Part shown: positions 11,079 through 27,069 of the stretch, piece after piece
How positions within the stretch are numbered: the first letter of the stretch is position 1
Layout of the letters: the number at the start of each line of letters is the position of its first letter
Assembly: GCA_016946835.1 (NCBI GenBank)
Contig: JACVTC010000168.1
Location: 1-64,000 of the forward strand
DNA length: 64,000 nucleotides
From: Neocallimastix lanati (nom. inval.)
Taxonomy: Eukaryota > Neocallimastigomycota > Neocallimastigomycetes > Neocallimastigales > Neocallimastigaceae
Reading direction: 5' to 3'
The notes under the pieces: model-generated
The model's database searches: none
What the model was told of the DNA's origin: nothing
The model's input: only the letters and a program-made list of their open reading frames with translations
Made by a program: the position numbers and the translations under genes

Positions 11079-11245
11079 TATTATATTATTTATTTATCTG
11101 ATTGGAAAAAATAATTTTTTTTTTTTTTTTCTCTAATATTATCTATTTATTCATTTGATCGGATAAAATAAATTTTTTTTTTTTTTTTTACTTTTGTACT
11201 ACAATATCATAATACAATTAACTAATTATCTAGAAGAGTTATTAT

Positions 11246-12034
11246 TGTAATAATTTCTATAAATTATAAAGATTATTATTTATAATTAATATTAACTAAA
11301 CTATTAAGATTAAATAAAAATTAAAATAAAAATTAAAATAAAAATAAGAATTTAATACTTATCTTTAAAATTAGAGCTTATTATAAGAAAATATAATAGA
11401 CCTTAAATGAAAGAGAAATAAAATATGTTTTTATCAAAAGAACTTTATTAATCTATTTTATTATTAAATATTTTATTATTTTTTTTTGACAAATTTTAAA
11501 ATAACTATTTTATATTAATTGAAATATTAATGTCTTTTATTGTTATTATATTTTTCTTAAAATAATAACTCTTGATTTTCTAAAGACGAAAATCAACAGC
11601 TATTTATATTTTTACAAAAATAAATGTATTTTTCTAATCTTAACAATGATTCTTTCCAGAAAAAGATTAGAAGAAAAAACTGGAAAGATTTTTGATCAAT
11701 AATCTATACTTATTGATCATCGTGTTATTAAATAAAACCAATTATAATTAATCGGAAAAACTTTAATAACCGATTTTAATAACTAAAAGAATTAAAAAGA
11801 AAAAGGATAAAAAAGAGAAGGATAAAATAATGCAGAAATTTTATTAAATACATTTTTTCTATGAAATAATACAGAAGTTATATTAAATACATTTTTTCTT
11901 ATAACAATTAATACATTAATTGGTATAATTGTTTTTAAATGAAATAAATTTTTTTAAAGAATAATAATTATGAAATAATTATTAATTAATAAGAAATAGA
12001 AATAAATTATAAAAATTTATATCAATTTCTTACA
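11246..12034 (-). repeat. 5' LTR of element B
   Basis: 789 bp, the partner of 5606-6394. The minus-strand sequence directly after it (complement of 11222-11245) does not begin with TGG. A classic tRNA 3'-CCA primer site is therefore not evident, and self-priming or an internal tRNA site is possible. Confidence 0.95.
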
Positions 12035-12050
12035 TAAAATAGGTACGGGT

Positions 12051-12122
12051 GCCTGTTTGGCTTAGTGGTAGAGCGTCGCTCTTGTAAAGCGAAGGTCGGT
12101 GGTTCGATTCCGTCAATAGGCA
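12051..12122 (+). tRNA. tRNA-Thr (UGU)
   Basis: A 72-nt cloverleaf. The acceptor stem gcctgtt pairs with aataggc with one G-U, and the discriminator is A. The D-arm has the A-box-like tggcttagtgg. The anticodon stem 12076-12080/12088-12092 encloses loop cttgtaa with anticodon TGT at 12083-12085. The T-arm has ggttcgattcc. There is no intron. A T-run that can end Pol III transcription follows at once (12123-12128). Confidence 0.93.
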
Positions 12123-12128
12123 TTTTTT

Positions 12129-13894
12129 AACATTAGTTTTTATTATATACATTTATATACTGTTTTTTTGTTAATCTGTTAATCTTTTTTTTATATATAT
12201 ATATATATAAATATAAATATATATTATATATATATGTTTTTATAAATGTAATATGTTCCTATATATTTGTAATAAAAAAATAATAATTATAAATATACAT
12301 ATTCATTTATTTAAAATTTTTTATATGTGATAAAATTCATAAACAAAACAAAAAAAAAAAAAAAATTTTATTTGATAATATATGAAAATAAAGATTTATG
12401 AAAAAAAAAAAAAAAAAATTTATTCCCATTCATTTCAATCTATCGTATCTTTATGAAATTTTTAAACACTTCAACAAAATACAAATGTTTTTATTTAAAA
12501 ATTATTTTATTAATTCGTTATAAGAGATATTAAAGATAATAAACAATAAATAATAATAATAAAAGATACAAAATCAGATATAAATTTATTTAACAAAATT
12601 ATTATTAAAATTATTATTAATATAATATTTATAATCTATTATTATTGTATATATATTATTATATAAATAAATATATAAAGCTTACTAATTATATAAACTA
12701 TTAAATATATTTATACTTAAATTATTCTGTCATAGAGGTAAATTAAATATAATAGTAGAATATATATATATATATATTTAAAAAAAAGACAAAATAATAT
12801 TATTGAAGGAAAAATGATTTAAAAGTAAAGTGCATAAAAAGAAAAGCGATTTCAAATAAAAATATAAATTTACTTTACATCAATAATCTATGGAAGTATA
12901 AAATTTGTTAACATAATTTTATGGATATAAATCATTTATTTTTAATTTAGAGAAAAATAATTTAGAATTTACATTTTCTTTAAAACATAAAGAAAGAAAA
13001 TGACTTTAAAGAAGAAACTATGAGTAATAAATAATAATATATATTTAGATTATAGATTATAGATTATAGATTATAGATATTATAGATTATAGATTATAGA
13101 TAATAAATAATAAATAATATATAATATATAAGTGAAAAGATAGTGTATATAATACATTAGAAATAAAAAATTAAGTGAATAATTTTTTCTAATAGATGAA
13201 ATTAAGAATACTAAAAAAAAAGAAAAAGATTTTTTTTTTTTTTTTTTTTTTTTTGAAATGTAAAAGTTTGAAGTAATTCTAAGAAAAATATAAGTTTACT
13301 TTATATTAATATTAATAAGGACAAAAATAAAAATTTTTATGATTTTCACTTTCATTTAATAGAAAATGAATTATCAGAATCTTCCATCGTAATACCTCTA
13401 CTTTCCTTACTGAAATTAAAGATATTATATTTAAATCTTTTTGTAGATAATTAACCTATTTATTATAAATATTATATATTAAGTTACTCATAATAACACC
13501 TTAAAGTGTCGTTAAGAAATAAAAAGAAATAAAACACCTTCTAAATCAAGAAGGAGCAATTTCAGCCATAAAAGTTAAATACAATAATAGAGAATAGTGA
13601 AACCCTTATTAAGATGATTAAATAATTATTTCTTGAATTATATTTTACAATATTTCCAATAATTAAAATATAATAGTCAATATATATTTCTATTTAACAT
13701 TCTGTTTGATTGCTAAGAATTGAAACAACAATAATACAGATAATATATTTTAATATTTATTTTTTTCTAATAATATTAATTTCATTATGTTAATTAGGTT
13801 TAAAATTAATTAAAGTTTAATATATATAATGAATAATTATTATATTTAATATAATTAATTCATTAATAAATTTATAATCCATTTATTATTATTT

Positions 13895-13928
<34 letters not shown>

Positions 13929-14107
13929 TTATTATTATTACTTTTATTTTAAAAATTTTTGATACTTTTTGACTGTTATATATTCCATAAAAAAAAAAAA
14001 AATTAAAAAACCTTAAATCTATTATATAAAGACAGTTATTATAATTATTCCATTTTTATAAAAAAAAAAAAATTAAAGTTATTTATATGAAATTATTTGT
14101 TTAAAAC
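12129..14107. other. AT-rich intergenic stretch
   Basis: No gene recognised. It holds short simple repeats, for example tagatta units at about 13050-13100, and A/T runs at 12349-12364, 13229-13253 and 13895-13925. The patch at 13380-13610 is slightly less AT-rich and may be a relic, but I see no ORF. Confidence 0.6.
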
Positions 14108-14125
14108 TGTAACGAATCTTAAAAA

Positions 14126-15142
14126 TGGTAGACTTGGGGTTGACACTTAGATATTTAAAATCAAGCAGGGGGGGACGGGTATTACCCTGCTTTGATTTTA
14201 AAAAAAAATAAATCTTTCTTTATTAAAAATTATTTATTTTTTTTATTAATATAAAAGTTTTATTTATTTAAAGTACACATATTTAATTTTTAAGAAATTG
14301 TTACAATATTTATATTTTTTTATAAATTTAAAGTATAATTAATTGTTTATAATTTAAGTAATTTTATAGAATTATTGAATTAATTTTATATCAATAATTC
14401 ATTTTTGTTTTAATTTTTATAAATATAATAATATAATATTCAAATATAATTTAATTAAAAATAATTATAAAATAAATATATAGAAAATAGTTTTTACTAT
14501 TTTCTTTGATATTTTTAAGTTAAATAAATTGTTTTTAAAGATTAATATAATAAATTTAATAATCTTTAATTATTTTAAATAATACTTGTAATTATTTTCA
14601 AAATAAAATAAAATTTTTATAATATTTAATTAATAAATTTGATAATATTTAAATAATAATTTTTATAATAAGTAAAAATTTTTAATAATAATTTTTAATA
14701 ATAAATTTAATTAATAATCTTAATAATTTTATAATAATATTTAATAGTTATAATAAATAAATTTTTATAATAATATTTAATAATTTTAATAATTTTATAA
14801 TATTAATAATTTATAATAATTTTTAGAATAATATTTAATTAATAATTTTAATAATTTTATAATAATTTTTATAATAATATTTAATTAATATTTTTAATAA
14901 TTTAGTATCTTAAAAGTATAATTTTAATATTTACAATTGTATTTTAATATATACATATATTTAATAATATAACAATAAAGTGATTAATTAAAATTTATTT
15001 ACATTATTTACAAATTAAAATTAATTTATATCAAAATAAATTAAATTTACAATGAGGTTTAGGTTATGAAGAATATAGGAAAGTACAATTTAGTAAAGAA
15101 TTATTAATAATAAAATAAAGGTTATTAATTCATTCTTTACCA
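14126..15142. mobile_element. Nested ~1-kb element inside the 5' LTR of C
   Basis: The insert begins tggtag and ends ttacca, so TGGTA/TACCA form short inverted ends. It is flanked by A's that allow a 4-5 bp target duplication. Thirty bases in, a very stable hairpin (14157-14170/14185-14199) encloses a G-rich loop. The rest is AT-rich with no ORF. Ends of the TG...CA type and length suggest a solo LTR; a MITE-like element is possible. Its last ~80 bp resemble the ends of the ~800-bp units at 4007-5605, weakly. Confidence 0.65.
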
Positions 15143-15163
15143 AAAAATTAGAAATTAGAATGC

Positions 15164-15217
15164 TGGCATAGTGGTTAGTCACTATGACCTCAGCCTGAAC
15201 CACTAGGGTTTGACTCA
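15164..15217 (+). promoter_or_regulatory. tRNA-like A box/B box segment in 5' LTR of C
   Basis: The A-box-like tggcatagtgg (15164-15174) and the B-box-like ggtttgactca (15207-15217) are spaced as in tRNA genes. The intact-looking B box is in the 3' LTR copy. Confidence 0.55.
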
Positions 15218-15787
15218 CACCTTTACTAAAATTTTATATCATTTAAATTTTAAAGAATTTTTATACTTCATTTCTGTATTTGTTTCTGTATTTGTTTCTG
15301 TATAAATTTCTGAAAAAATTAACAAAAGAAATTCTTAGAAATTAATAGAAACAAATCAGATAGAAATTCTATTTTAATTTATCTTTTATCATTATTTCTT
15401 TTAGATTCTTTTTAACCGAAAATAATCAATTTTTATGAAACTTTTTAATGATTTTATGGTTTTAAATTTTTATGGATTTAAATTTTGAAAAACTATAAAT
15501 AGGAGTGAATTTCGCAGCCAAAAAAAAAAATATTCTAAAAATTGTGTTTTTATTAATTATTGAATTAATTAATAAGTAATTCGAAATATTACAATAATTA
15601 ATCTTTATAATTAATATTTTTAAATTTCTTAATTAATAAAACTATATTTTAAAAAAACCAAATTACTTATTAATCAAAAAGTGCTTACCTATTGTGTTAC
15701 ACTCTTTAAAACACGGATATTCCAATATTCGTTACAATAAAAACACCACTAAACTAAGCACAATACCTTTGCACTTTTACTCTTTTT

Positions 15788-16030
15788 GGAACCCCGTTAA
15801 GGAATCCCATTTTCTACTACTATTTTTGGAACCCCGTTAAGGAATCCCATTTTCTACTACTATTTTTGGAACACCGTTAAGGAATCCCATTTACTACTAT
15901 TCTTTTTTGGAACCCCGTTAAGGAATCCCATTTACTACTACTCTTTTTGGAACCCCGTTAAGTAATCCCATTCTCTATTACTCTTTTTGGAACCCCGTTA
16001 AGGAATCCCATTTTCTACTATTTTTGAAAC
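15788..16030 (+). repeat. 40-bp tandem repeats in the leader of element C
   Basis: Six units carry ggaaccccgttaaggaatcc or close variants and begin at 15788, 15828, 15868, 15909, 15949 and 15989, a period of 40-41 bp. They lie shortly after the 5' LTR. They are far GC-richer than their surroundings. Confidence 0.95.
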
Positions 16031-16327
16031 CACTTACCAAGACTATAAATTTTTCTACCAAAATTCATGCATGAATTTATAAATTCAATCGGAACCCTTG
16101 AATTTTACTATATATTAAAATTATTAATATTTTCAATAATCCATATAGCCATCCTTGAAATTAAAATTATTTATATTGAAATTAAATATTTACTTCTTCT
16201 AATAATTAATTATATTGTATATTTATTATTCAAACAAAATTAATGATTATAATAACTAAAAAAAAAAAAATAAATAATAATTTAGATATTTAATAGTTTT
16301 AATATAAATAACCAATTGAATAATTAG

Positions 16328-16369
<42 letters not shown>

Positions 16370-16769
16370 AGTAATAATTAATATTTAATAATTAATATTT
16401 AATAATTAATAATAATAATTAATAATCAATAATTAGTAATAATTAATAATTAATAATTAATAATAATAATAATCAATATTCAATAATTAGTAATAATTAA
16501 TAGTAATAATCAATATTCAATAATTAGTAATAATTAATAGTAATAATCAATATTCAATAATTAGTAATAATTAATAGTAATAATCAATATTCAATAATTA
16601 GTAATAATTAATAATAATAATTAATAATAATTAGTAATAATCAATATTTAATAATTAATAATAATTAATAATTAATAATTAATAATTAATAATTAATAAT
16701 TAATAATAATTAATAATTAATAATTAATAATTAATAATTAATAATTAATAATTAGTAATCAATAATTAG

Positions 16770-16819
<50 letters not shown>
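16328..16819 (+). repeat. Low-complexity leader and A-tract abutting the gag start of C
   Basis: An A-run at about 16330-16366 is followed by ~400 bp of cryptically simple aataatt-type sequence. Then 46 consecutive A's (16774-16819) lie directly before the gag ATG at 16820. Confidence 0.9.
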
Positions 16820-21018
<4,199 letters not shown>

Positions 21019-21337
21019 ATATAAATCATTTAATCAAAAATAAATTTTATTTCATCAAAGTACTATTAATCATTCTAACTTATGATTAATTTAAAAAAAA
21101 AAAAAAAAAAAAAAATTATTTTATATTATTCAAAAACATTTATTCTAGATAGTTTTATTTTTATACTTTATTTTTAAAACTTAAAATTCATGTAATTTTT
21201 ATTATCCAATGTATTAATTAAATTATCACTCCTATAAGTATTTTAGTTATAGTTTATTATTATAAAAGTTAGAATTAGAAATAGTTTAGATTTAAAGCAA
21301 AAGATTCGTCTGGCATCCGAATCCTAGAGGAGGACCA

Positions 21338-21945
21338 TGTAACGAATCTTAAAAAATTAGAAATTAGAATGCTGGCATAGTGGTTAGTCACTATGACCTC
21401 AGCCTGAACCACTAGGGTTCGACTCACACCTTTACTAAAATTTTATATCATTTAAATTTTAAAGAATTTTTATACTTCATTTCTGTATTTGTTTCTGTAT
21501 TTGTTTCTGTATAAATTTCTGAAAAAATTAACAAAAGAAATTCTTAGAAATTAATAGAAACAAATCAGATAGAAATTCTATTTTAATTTATCTTTTATCA
21601 TTATTTCTTTTAGATTCTTTTTAACCGAAAATAATCAATTTTTATGAAACTTTTTAATGATTTTATGGTTTTAAATTTTTATGGATTTAAATTTTGAAAA
21701 ACTATAAATAGGAGTGAATTTCGCAGCCAAAAAAAAAAATATTCTAAAAATTGTGTTTTTATTAATTATTGAATTAATTAATAAGTAATTCGAAATATTA
21801 CAATAATTAATCTTTATAATTAATATTTTTAAATTTCTTAATTAATAAAACTATATTTTAAAAAAACCAAATTACTTATTAATCAAAAAGTGCTTACCTA
21901 TTGTGTTACACTCTTTAAAACACGGATATTCCAATATTCGTTACA
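21338..21945 (+). repeat. 3' LTR of element C
   Basis: 608 bp, tgtaacgaat...attcgttaca. A purine tract (AGAGGAGGACCA) abuts its left edge. Inside are a tRNA-like A box (21373-21383, tggcatagtgg) and B box (21416-21426, ggttcgactca), and a TATA-like tataaata at 21703-21710. Confidence 0.95.
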
Positions 21946-22082
21946 AAAACAATATAAATTTATATTTAAAATTTATAATTTATCATGTGTAACTTTAAAT
22001 TTTATATTATGTTTTGATTAATTGTACTTATTATTATTAATATAAAAAAAAAAAAGAAAAAGTTTTTTGAAAACTTTAATTT

Positions 22083-22243
<161 letters not shown>

Positions 22244-23702
22244 TGTTAGAAATCAAATATGGTAGTGATTAATTATGTTAACTTTATTATAATAATATTA
22301 TAATATAAAGAGTACATTTATTTAATAATAAATTACATGTAAACCATGTAATTTATATATATCAAATATGGCTTTTATCTTTTAGATACTAACGTAATGT
22401 AATGTACATGATTAATGTATACATAGAATAATTTACATATTCTAACATTCCCCCTCAAACCTAGTTATTCTTTAAGAATAAATTGGTTTGTTGGTGAATG
22501 TGTGTATTTATATATTATGATAATTATTATTTAAATCTAAATTTTCTAAATTTTCTAAGACTAAATTTTTTCTAATTTCGACTATTTTAATACATAAATT
22601 TCATAAAATTATAACATATTATATAATTTCTTTTATGTAAAACTATATAAATAATTTAGCTTTAATATATTAAAAGTAAATGCTATTCCCCCTAAAACTA
22701 ATTTTTCTTTTTACGCCTAAAATTAATTTTAATTTTGGATGAATCTCTATCATCTCAATAATTATTATTTATGGTTTAATATACTATTTTTATGATGGAA
22801 ACCTTTCTCTTGAAGGGTGATTTTATACTATCTTTATTTGTGTGAATACCTCTTATATATTGGGTTTTACATCACTTTCAATTATAATCCGCTTTGTAGA
22901 TTTGCGCTAACTTTTATATTTATTTCGCTTTGTAGTTTAGCAATAACTTTTATATAATATTATGTATTTTATGGTGTATAGTCTTGTTAATTTCAGGAAA
23001 ATTATAGTTTCTCTTTTTATATTTAACATTGTTATTTTCAATATTTTTAAATAATTGAAATCATATATTTAATTTTTTTTTTATTATTTTCCTTACTATA
23101 TATATTAACTTCATGTTATTTATTTAGAGTTTTATTAATTTGAGTCTCATTAAAATTTCTATTTGGTTTTACGCCAATAAATAAATAGAGATATTGACAA
23201 CTCATATGGATTACTCTTTGGTTTTGAGTCTATATATTGTGACGATTCTAAGGTTTACATGTTATGTTTCACGTCAATAAAATTATAATGGTTTTTACAG
23301 TTTAGCAATAACTAATGTTTTTAAGATTAACAATAACTTTATGATTGCATATATTATACAACAAATTATTTATATATTACTTAAATATATTTAAAATTAG
23401 TATTGAAATCACACTTTTAAGTTACTTTATATTGGAGAAGTTTAATTTTTCATAAATTACGCGTTTTAAAGATTGTATTGTTGTAATGTCGAGTATTCTT
23501 AAATGCTAACAGAAATTTAGACTTGTTTCATTATAAATATAGCAAAAATATTTTCCCTTGTTAGTTGGAAACAATTTTCTATAAGATTTAAATAAATTCT
23601 GGTATATAATTGATACATAATTGGATTATAGATTAATTAAGGTTTAAAGTTGAATAATGATATCATAATTTAGGTTAACATAATAGTAACTCTTTAAATT
23701 AT

Positions 23703-23984
23703 TTAAAAAAGAACATCACAGACATCTTCCCAAGCTTGTTTTACATATGGCCAATACTTCATTGCTCTTATTTCATCCATTAATTGTTCCATTGTAATAC
23801 AGATTTCGTCTAGTGATTTGTATGTCTTTCTCCCATTTATAACTGTTTCTCCGAGTTTCTTTCCTAAAGAATTTAATGCGCTATCGACATATTTTTCTAC
23901 TAATATTACTTTTTGTTTATCCGTAGCAGCTAGTCTATTTAATAAAGTTGAAATTGAATATTTAATTATTTTAACCTTGCCCAT
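23703..23984 (-). CDS. 93-residue ORF in the copia-like element
   Basis: I do not recognise this protein. It starts MGKVKIIKYS, is helix-rich with even charge, and ends KQAWEDVCDVLF. It has no signal peptide, zinc knuckle or asparagine runs. It stands out from its surroundings by normal amino-acid composition. It is the only plausible coding unit between the two LTRs and reads in the element's own sense. It could be the element's own small protein, a gag remnant or a captured host exon. Confidence 0.5.
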   Translation of the reverse strand: MGKVKIIKYSISTLLNRLAATDKQKVILVEKYVDSALNSLGKKLGETVINGRKTYKSLDEICITMEQLMDEIRAMKYWPYVKQAWEDVCDVLF

Positions 23985-24850
23985 TATAACCAGCTAAAAA
24001 GAAATCAATAAATAGATATTAAAAATGGTTGTTTTAATTATAATTTGAAAACATCAAAATTATACTATGATATTTCTGAAATTCTTATGAAAATTTATAT
24101 TACTTTCATGAAATAAGATTTTACAAATCAAAATTCCGAATTGTCAAAAAGATATTTACTTTTCTTTGTTAATTTCTAAAGTTCTAATATAGTTTAGCAA
24201 TTTAAAATGTATAACTCAATTATTGAAATAAATTTAAAATTTAATTATGGAATAATTATGTTCACTTTAAATTATTTTTGGATTTGTTATAAAATTTACT
24301 AAATCAAGTTTATCACATTCAAAATTAAAGTTATATTTTCACTGTTTGTTTCTAGATTTAAATTATTTATTTTAAACAAATTAATATATTCTCAAATTAC
24401 TTAAATTTAATGGTTTAAATTCAAATTGTTTGTTTGTTTTAAAATTTAAATTACTTAAATTTATATTTAAATTAATTTTGCTTTATTTTAAATTTAAATT
24501 GCTTAAAATTAAAAGTTTGTTTATTGCTTTGTTAATAATTTAATATGGATTTTTATATTTAATTTGTAATGTTTACTTTGAAATTAAAATTTTAAATTCA
24601 AATTTTTATTATAAAATATATTTATTCCATGTTCGTAGTTATGATAGTGTCAGTGTTTAAATTATTATGATAGAACTTTTAATTTTTCGATTTATTTCAA
24701 TCTCGAAATTTCAAAATTTCAATTTTTTTAATTTCAAAATCTTAAAAAAAAAATTTTTTCTTGAAATTGCTTATATCTGGCTGGTAGAGAGTCGTTGGAT
24801 CGTGTCCGGCTTAGGATTCATCTTTCAGTGAATCCTCTTGAGAGTCACTA

Positions 24851-24862
24851 AGACTCTTAATC
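24851..24862 (-). other. Primer-binding site matching tRNA-Lys(CUU) 5' half
   Basis: The plus strand reads agactcttaatc directly beside the right LTR. This is the anticodon-arm sequence of tRNA-Lys(CUU). The minus-strand element RNA would pair with that tRNA half. Confidence 0.65.
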
Positions 24863-25026
24863 TGTTAGAAATCAAATATGGTAGTGATTAATTATGTTAA
24901 CTTTATTATAATAATGTTATAATATAAAGAGTACATTTATTTAATAATAAATTACATTTAAACCATGTAATTTATATATCAAATGTGGCTTTTATCTTTT
25001 AGATACTAACGTAATGCAATGTACAT

Positions 25027-26562
25027 ATTGACTTTGTTATAAAATCATTAGATTTAAATTTGATTTATGACATTAATTTATGTTTGAATAATAAAAACTA
25101 TTTTATATTAATTAAGGTTTGAATATTTCATTTTATATTCGTGTCCGGAATTTAGTATTTATTATTATGACAATTTTATTAATATAATTTATGATTGTTA
25201 TTATTCTTTGGAAATTTTCTTTCATATAATAACATAATTTGCATTTTAATATCTATTATTAAAATTATTATTATATCTTAGAGATAAAATCAATAAATTT
25301 TTTTTTTTCAAATTATATCTGAATATTTTGACTTATTCTTTCATAATTGTACGATGTAATAAATTTCAATTCATGACTCTTTTTCGGCACTTCTCTTTAT
25401 ATTTCAAACATAATATCTTTATTTCCTATATAACATTGAAAATATATTTCGATATTTAATTTTTTTTTTTTTATCCTTCATATTTAACAATCATATAATT
25501 CATTATAATTATTAAAAATAATATTATTATTTAATTTAATCCTTTAGAAATTTATATATAAAAATAAATAAATAAATAAATAAAAATTTTATATATAATT
25601 AATATAAAAAAAAATACTTTAGTAAAAGTAATTTTTATGTTTTTATAAAAAAAGAAAAAGATATATAAACTCTTAATTTTTATTATATTATTATAAAAAA
25701 AATTACTATAATAAATACTAAAATTTAAACAATTAAGTCAATTAATAAATTTTGAATAAAACAAAAAATAGTATTTAATATTAATATCATTTATAACATG
25801 TTGTTACAGATTATATCAAAATCATACAAAACTTTGATTAATTAACCATAAGTTATTATTATTTATTAATTATTTTATTAATTATTCAGAATTATCACTT
25901 TTTTAGATGCTATTTATTGAAGTAAAAAAACATTTATAAAAAAATTATAATACTAATATTATTACTATTATAATCTTCACATATAGTATTAAAATTTTAA
26001 GATATTAATTGTACTAAACTTTTATTTAAATATTTTTAATTACTTTCTAAATTTACATATAAATTTTAACAATCATATATATATTAATATTAGTAAAGTT
26101 TATGGTAAAAATACTATATATTATGATAAAATAAATAAATAATATAATATTATATTTATGATAAAATTATTATTTAGTAGCATCATATTGATGTTGAGTG
26201 TGCTGGCTTATTTAACAATAACAATAACAATAACAATATTAATTTAATTAATTATTTATTTATTTATTATTTGTTTATTTATTAATCATATATTAATTCA
26301 TTTGTAATAATAAAGAAATGAAGTTTTTACATTTTATATACATAAAACTATGATAAAAAGATAATTTTATTCACAGATGAAATTAATGGACAAATAGAAA
26401 TTTTCATATTTTTTTTATTAAAAAAAAAAAAGGCAGATTTATTATTATAATATATATCTTTCCTATTTAATTTATTTTTAATAAAATACTTATATTTATT
26501 TATGTTTTATTAATGTAAATATAATATCTATAGTGTAACTAATATTAAAAGTAAATAAATAT

Positions 26563-26607
<45 letters not shown>

Positions 26608-27069
26608 AATTATTTTTCTTTTTAAAAAATAATTAGTAAAGCTTAAAAATTTTATCTTATTAAATATTTATCAGTTGTTAGAGCATGTGACTATAATTAA
26701 ATTTATGTATTTATTTATCTATTAATTAAAATTTTTATTTTTATATATATTTGTTTATAAATTTATTTATACATTTATTTATTCTTATGGTAAATAAAAA
26801 AAAAAATTAAAAAAAAGAGAATTTCAAAATTTATATTGGATACTCTATAAAAAAAATATATATATATATAAATAAACTTTATATATATATCTTTATATGG
26901 AATTATTTAATTTATTAAAAATAATTTAATATTTTCATTTTATTTTCATTTTATTTTATTTAAATTTTTTTTTAATTTTATTTGTCATAAAATTTAGGAT
27001 TGAGTCATTATGGCTCTTTTATTAATTTTTTTTTTTATGGCCGCAATTATTACGAACTTTAATCATTAT
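25027..27069. other. AT-rich intergenic stretch
   Basis: No gene recognised. It holds short simple repeats and an A-run at about 26564-26603. Confidence 0.6.

Larger units (their letters stand above)
5606..12034 (-). mobile_element. Ty3/gypsy element B, complete-looking, upstream of tRNA-Thr
   Basis: An LTR retrotransposon of 6,429 bp. Its 789-bp LTRs (5606-6394 and 11246-12034) show no difference in the parts I compared. They are bounded by TG...CA and flanked by the perfect 5-bp duplication taaaa (5601-5605, 12035-12039). Between them lie one long gag-pro-pol ORF, a structured leader with an 11-bp tandem array, and a purine tract abutting the 3' LTR. The LTR identity implies a very recent insertion. 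It looks whole. It lies with its 5' LTR side toward the tRNA gene, 16 bp from the mature tRNA start. Confidence 0.95.
14108..15736 (+). repeat. 5' LTR of element C, carrying a nested insertion
   Basis: The first 18 bp (14108-14125) and 15143-15736 match the 3' LTR continuously. The 1,017 bp between them are absent from the 3' LTR and therefore inserted later. The tRNA-like segment (15164-15217) and a TATA-like tataaata before the R/U5 part are present as in the 3' LTR. Confidence 0.93.
22244..25026 (-). mobile_element. Copia-like LTR element without pol (non-autonomous or relic)
   Basis: The left LTR (22244-22447, 204 bp, tgttagaaat...ttctaaca) is the 3' LTR on the minus strand. It is preceded on that strand by a polypurine tract (complement of ttccccct). 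The right LTR (24863-25026) matches about 164 bp of it and then stops, so that end is incomplete. A primer site (24851-24862) next to the right LTR matches the one in the complete copia element. The ~2.4-kb interior has no reverse transcriptase, protease or integrase motif, only a 93-residue ORF and degenerate repeats. The LTRs differ slightly, so it is older than elements B and C. Confidence 0.8.

Noticed and set aside
13030-13110. Telomere-like repeat
   Set aside because: The tagatta units are short, imperfect and internal; there is no TTAGGG-type array.
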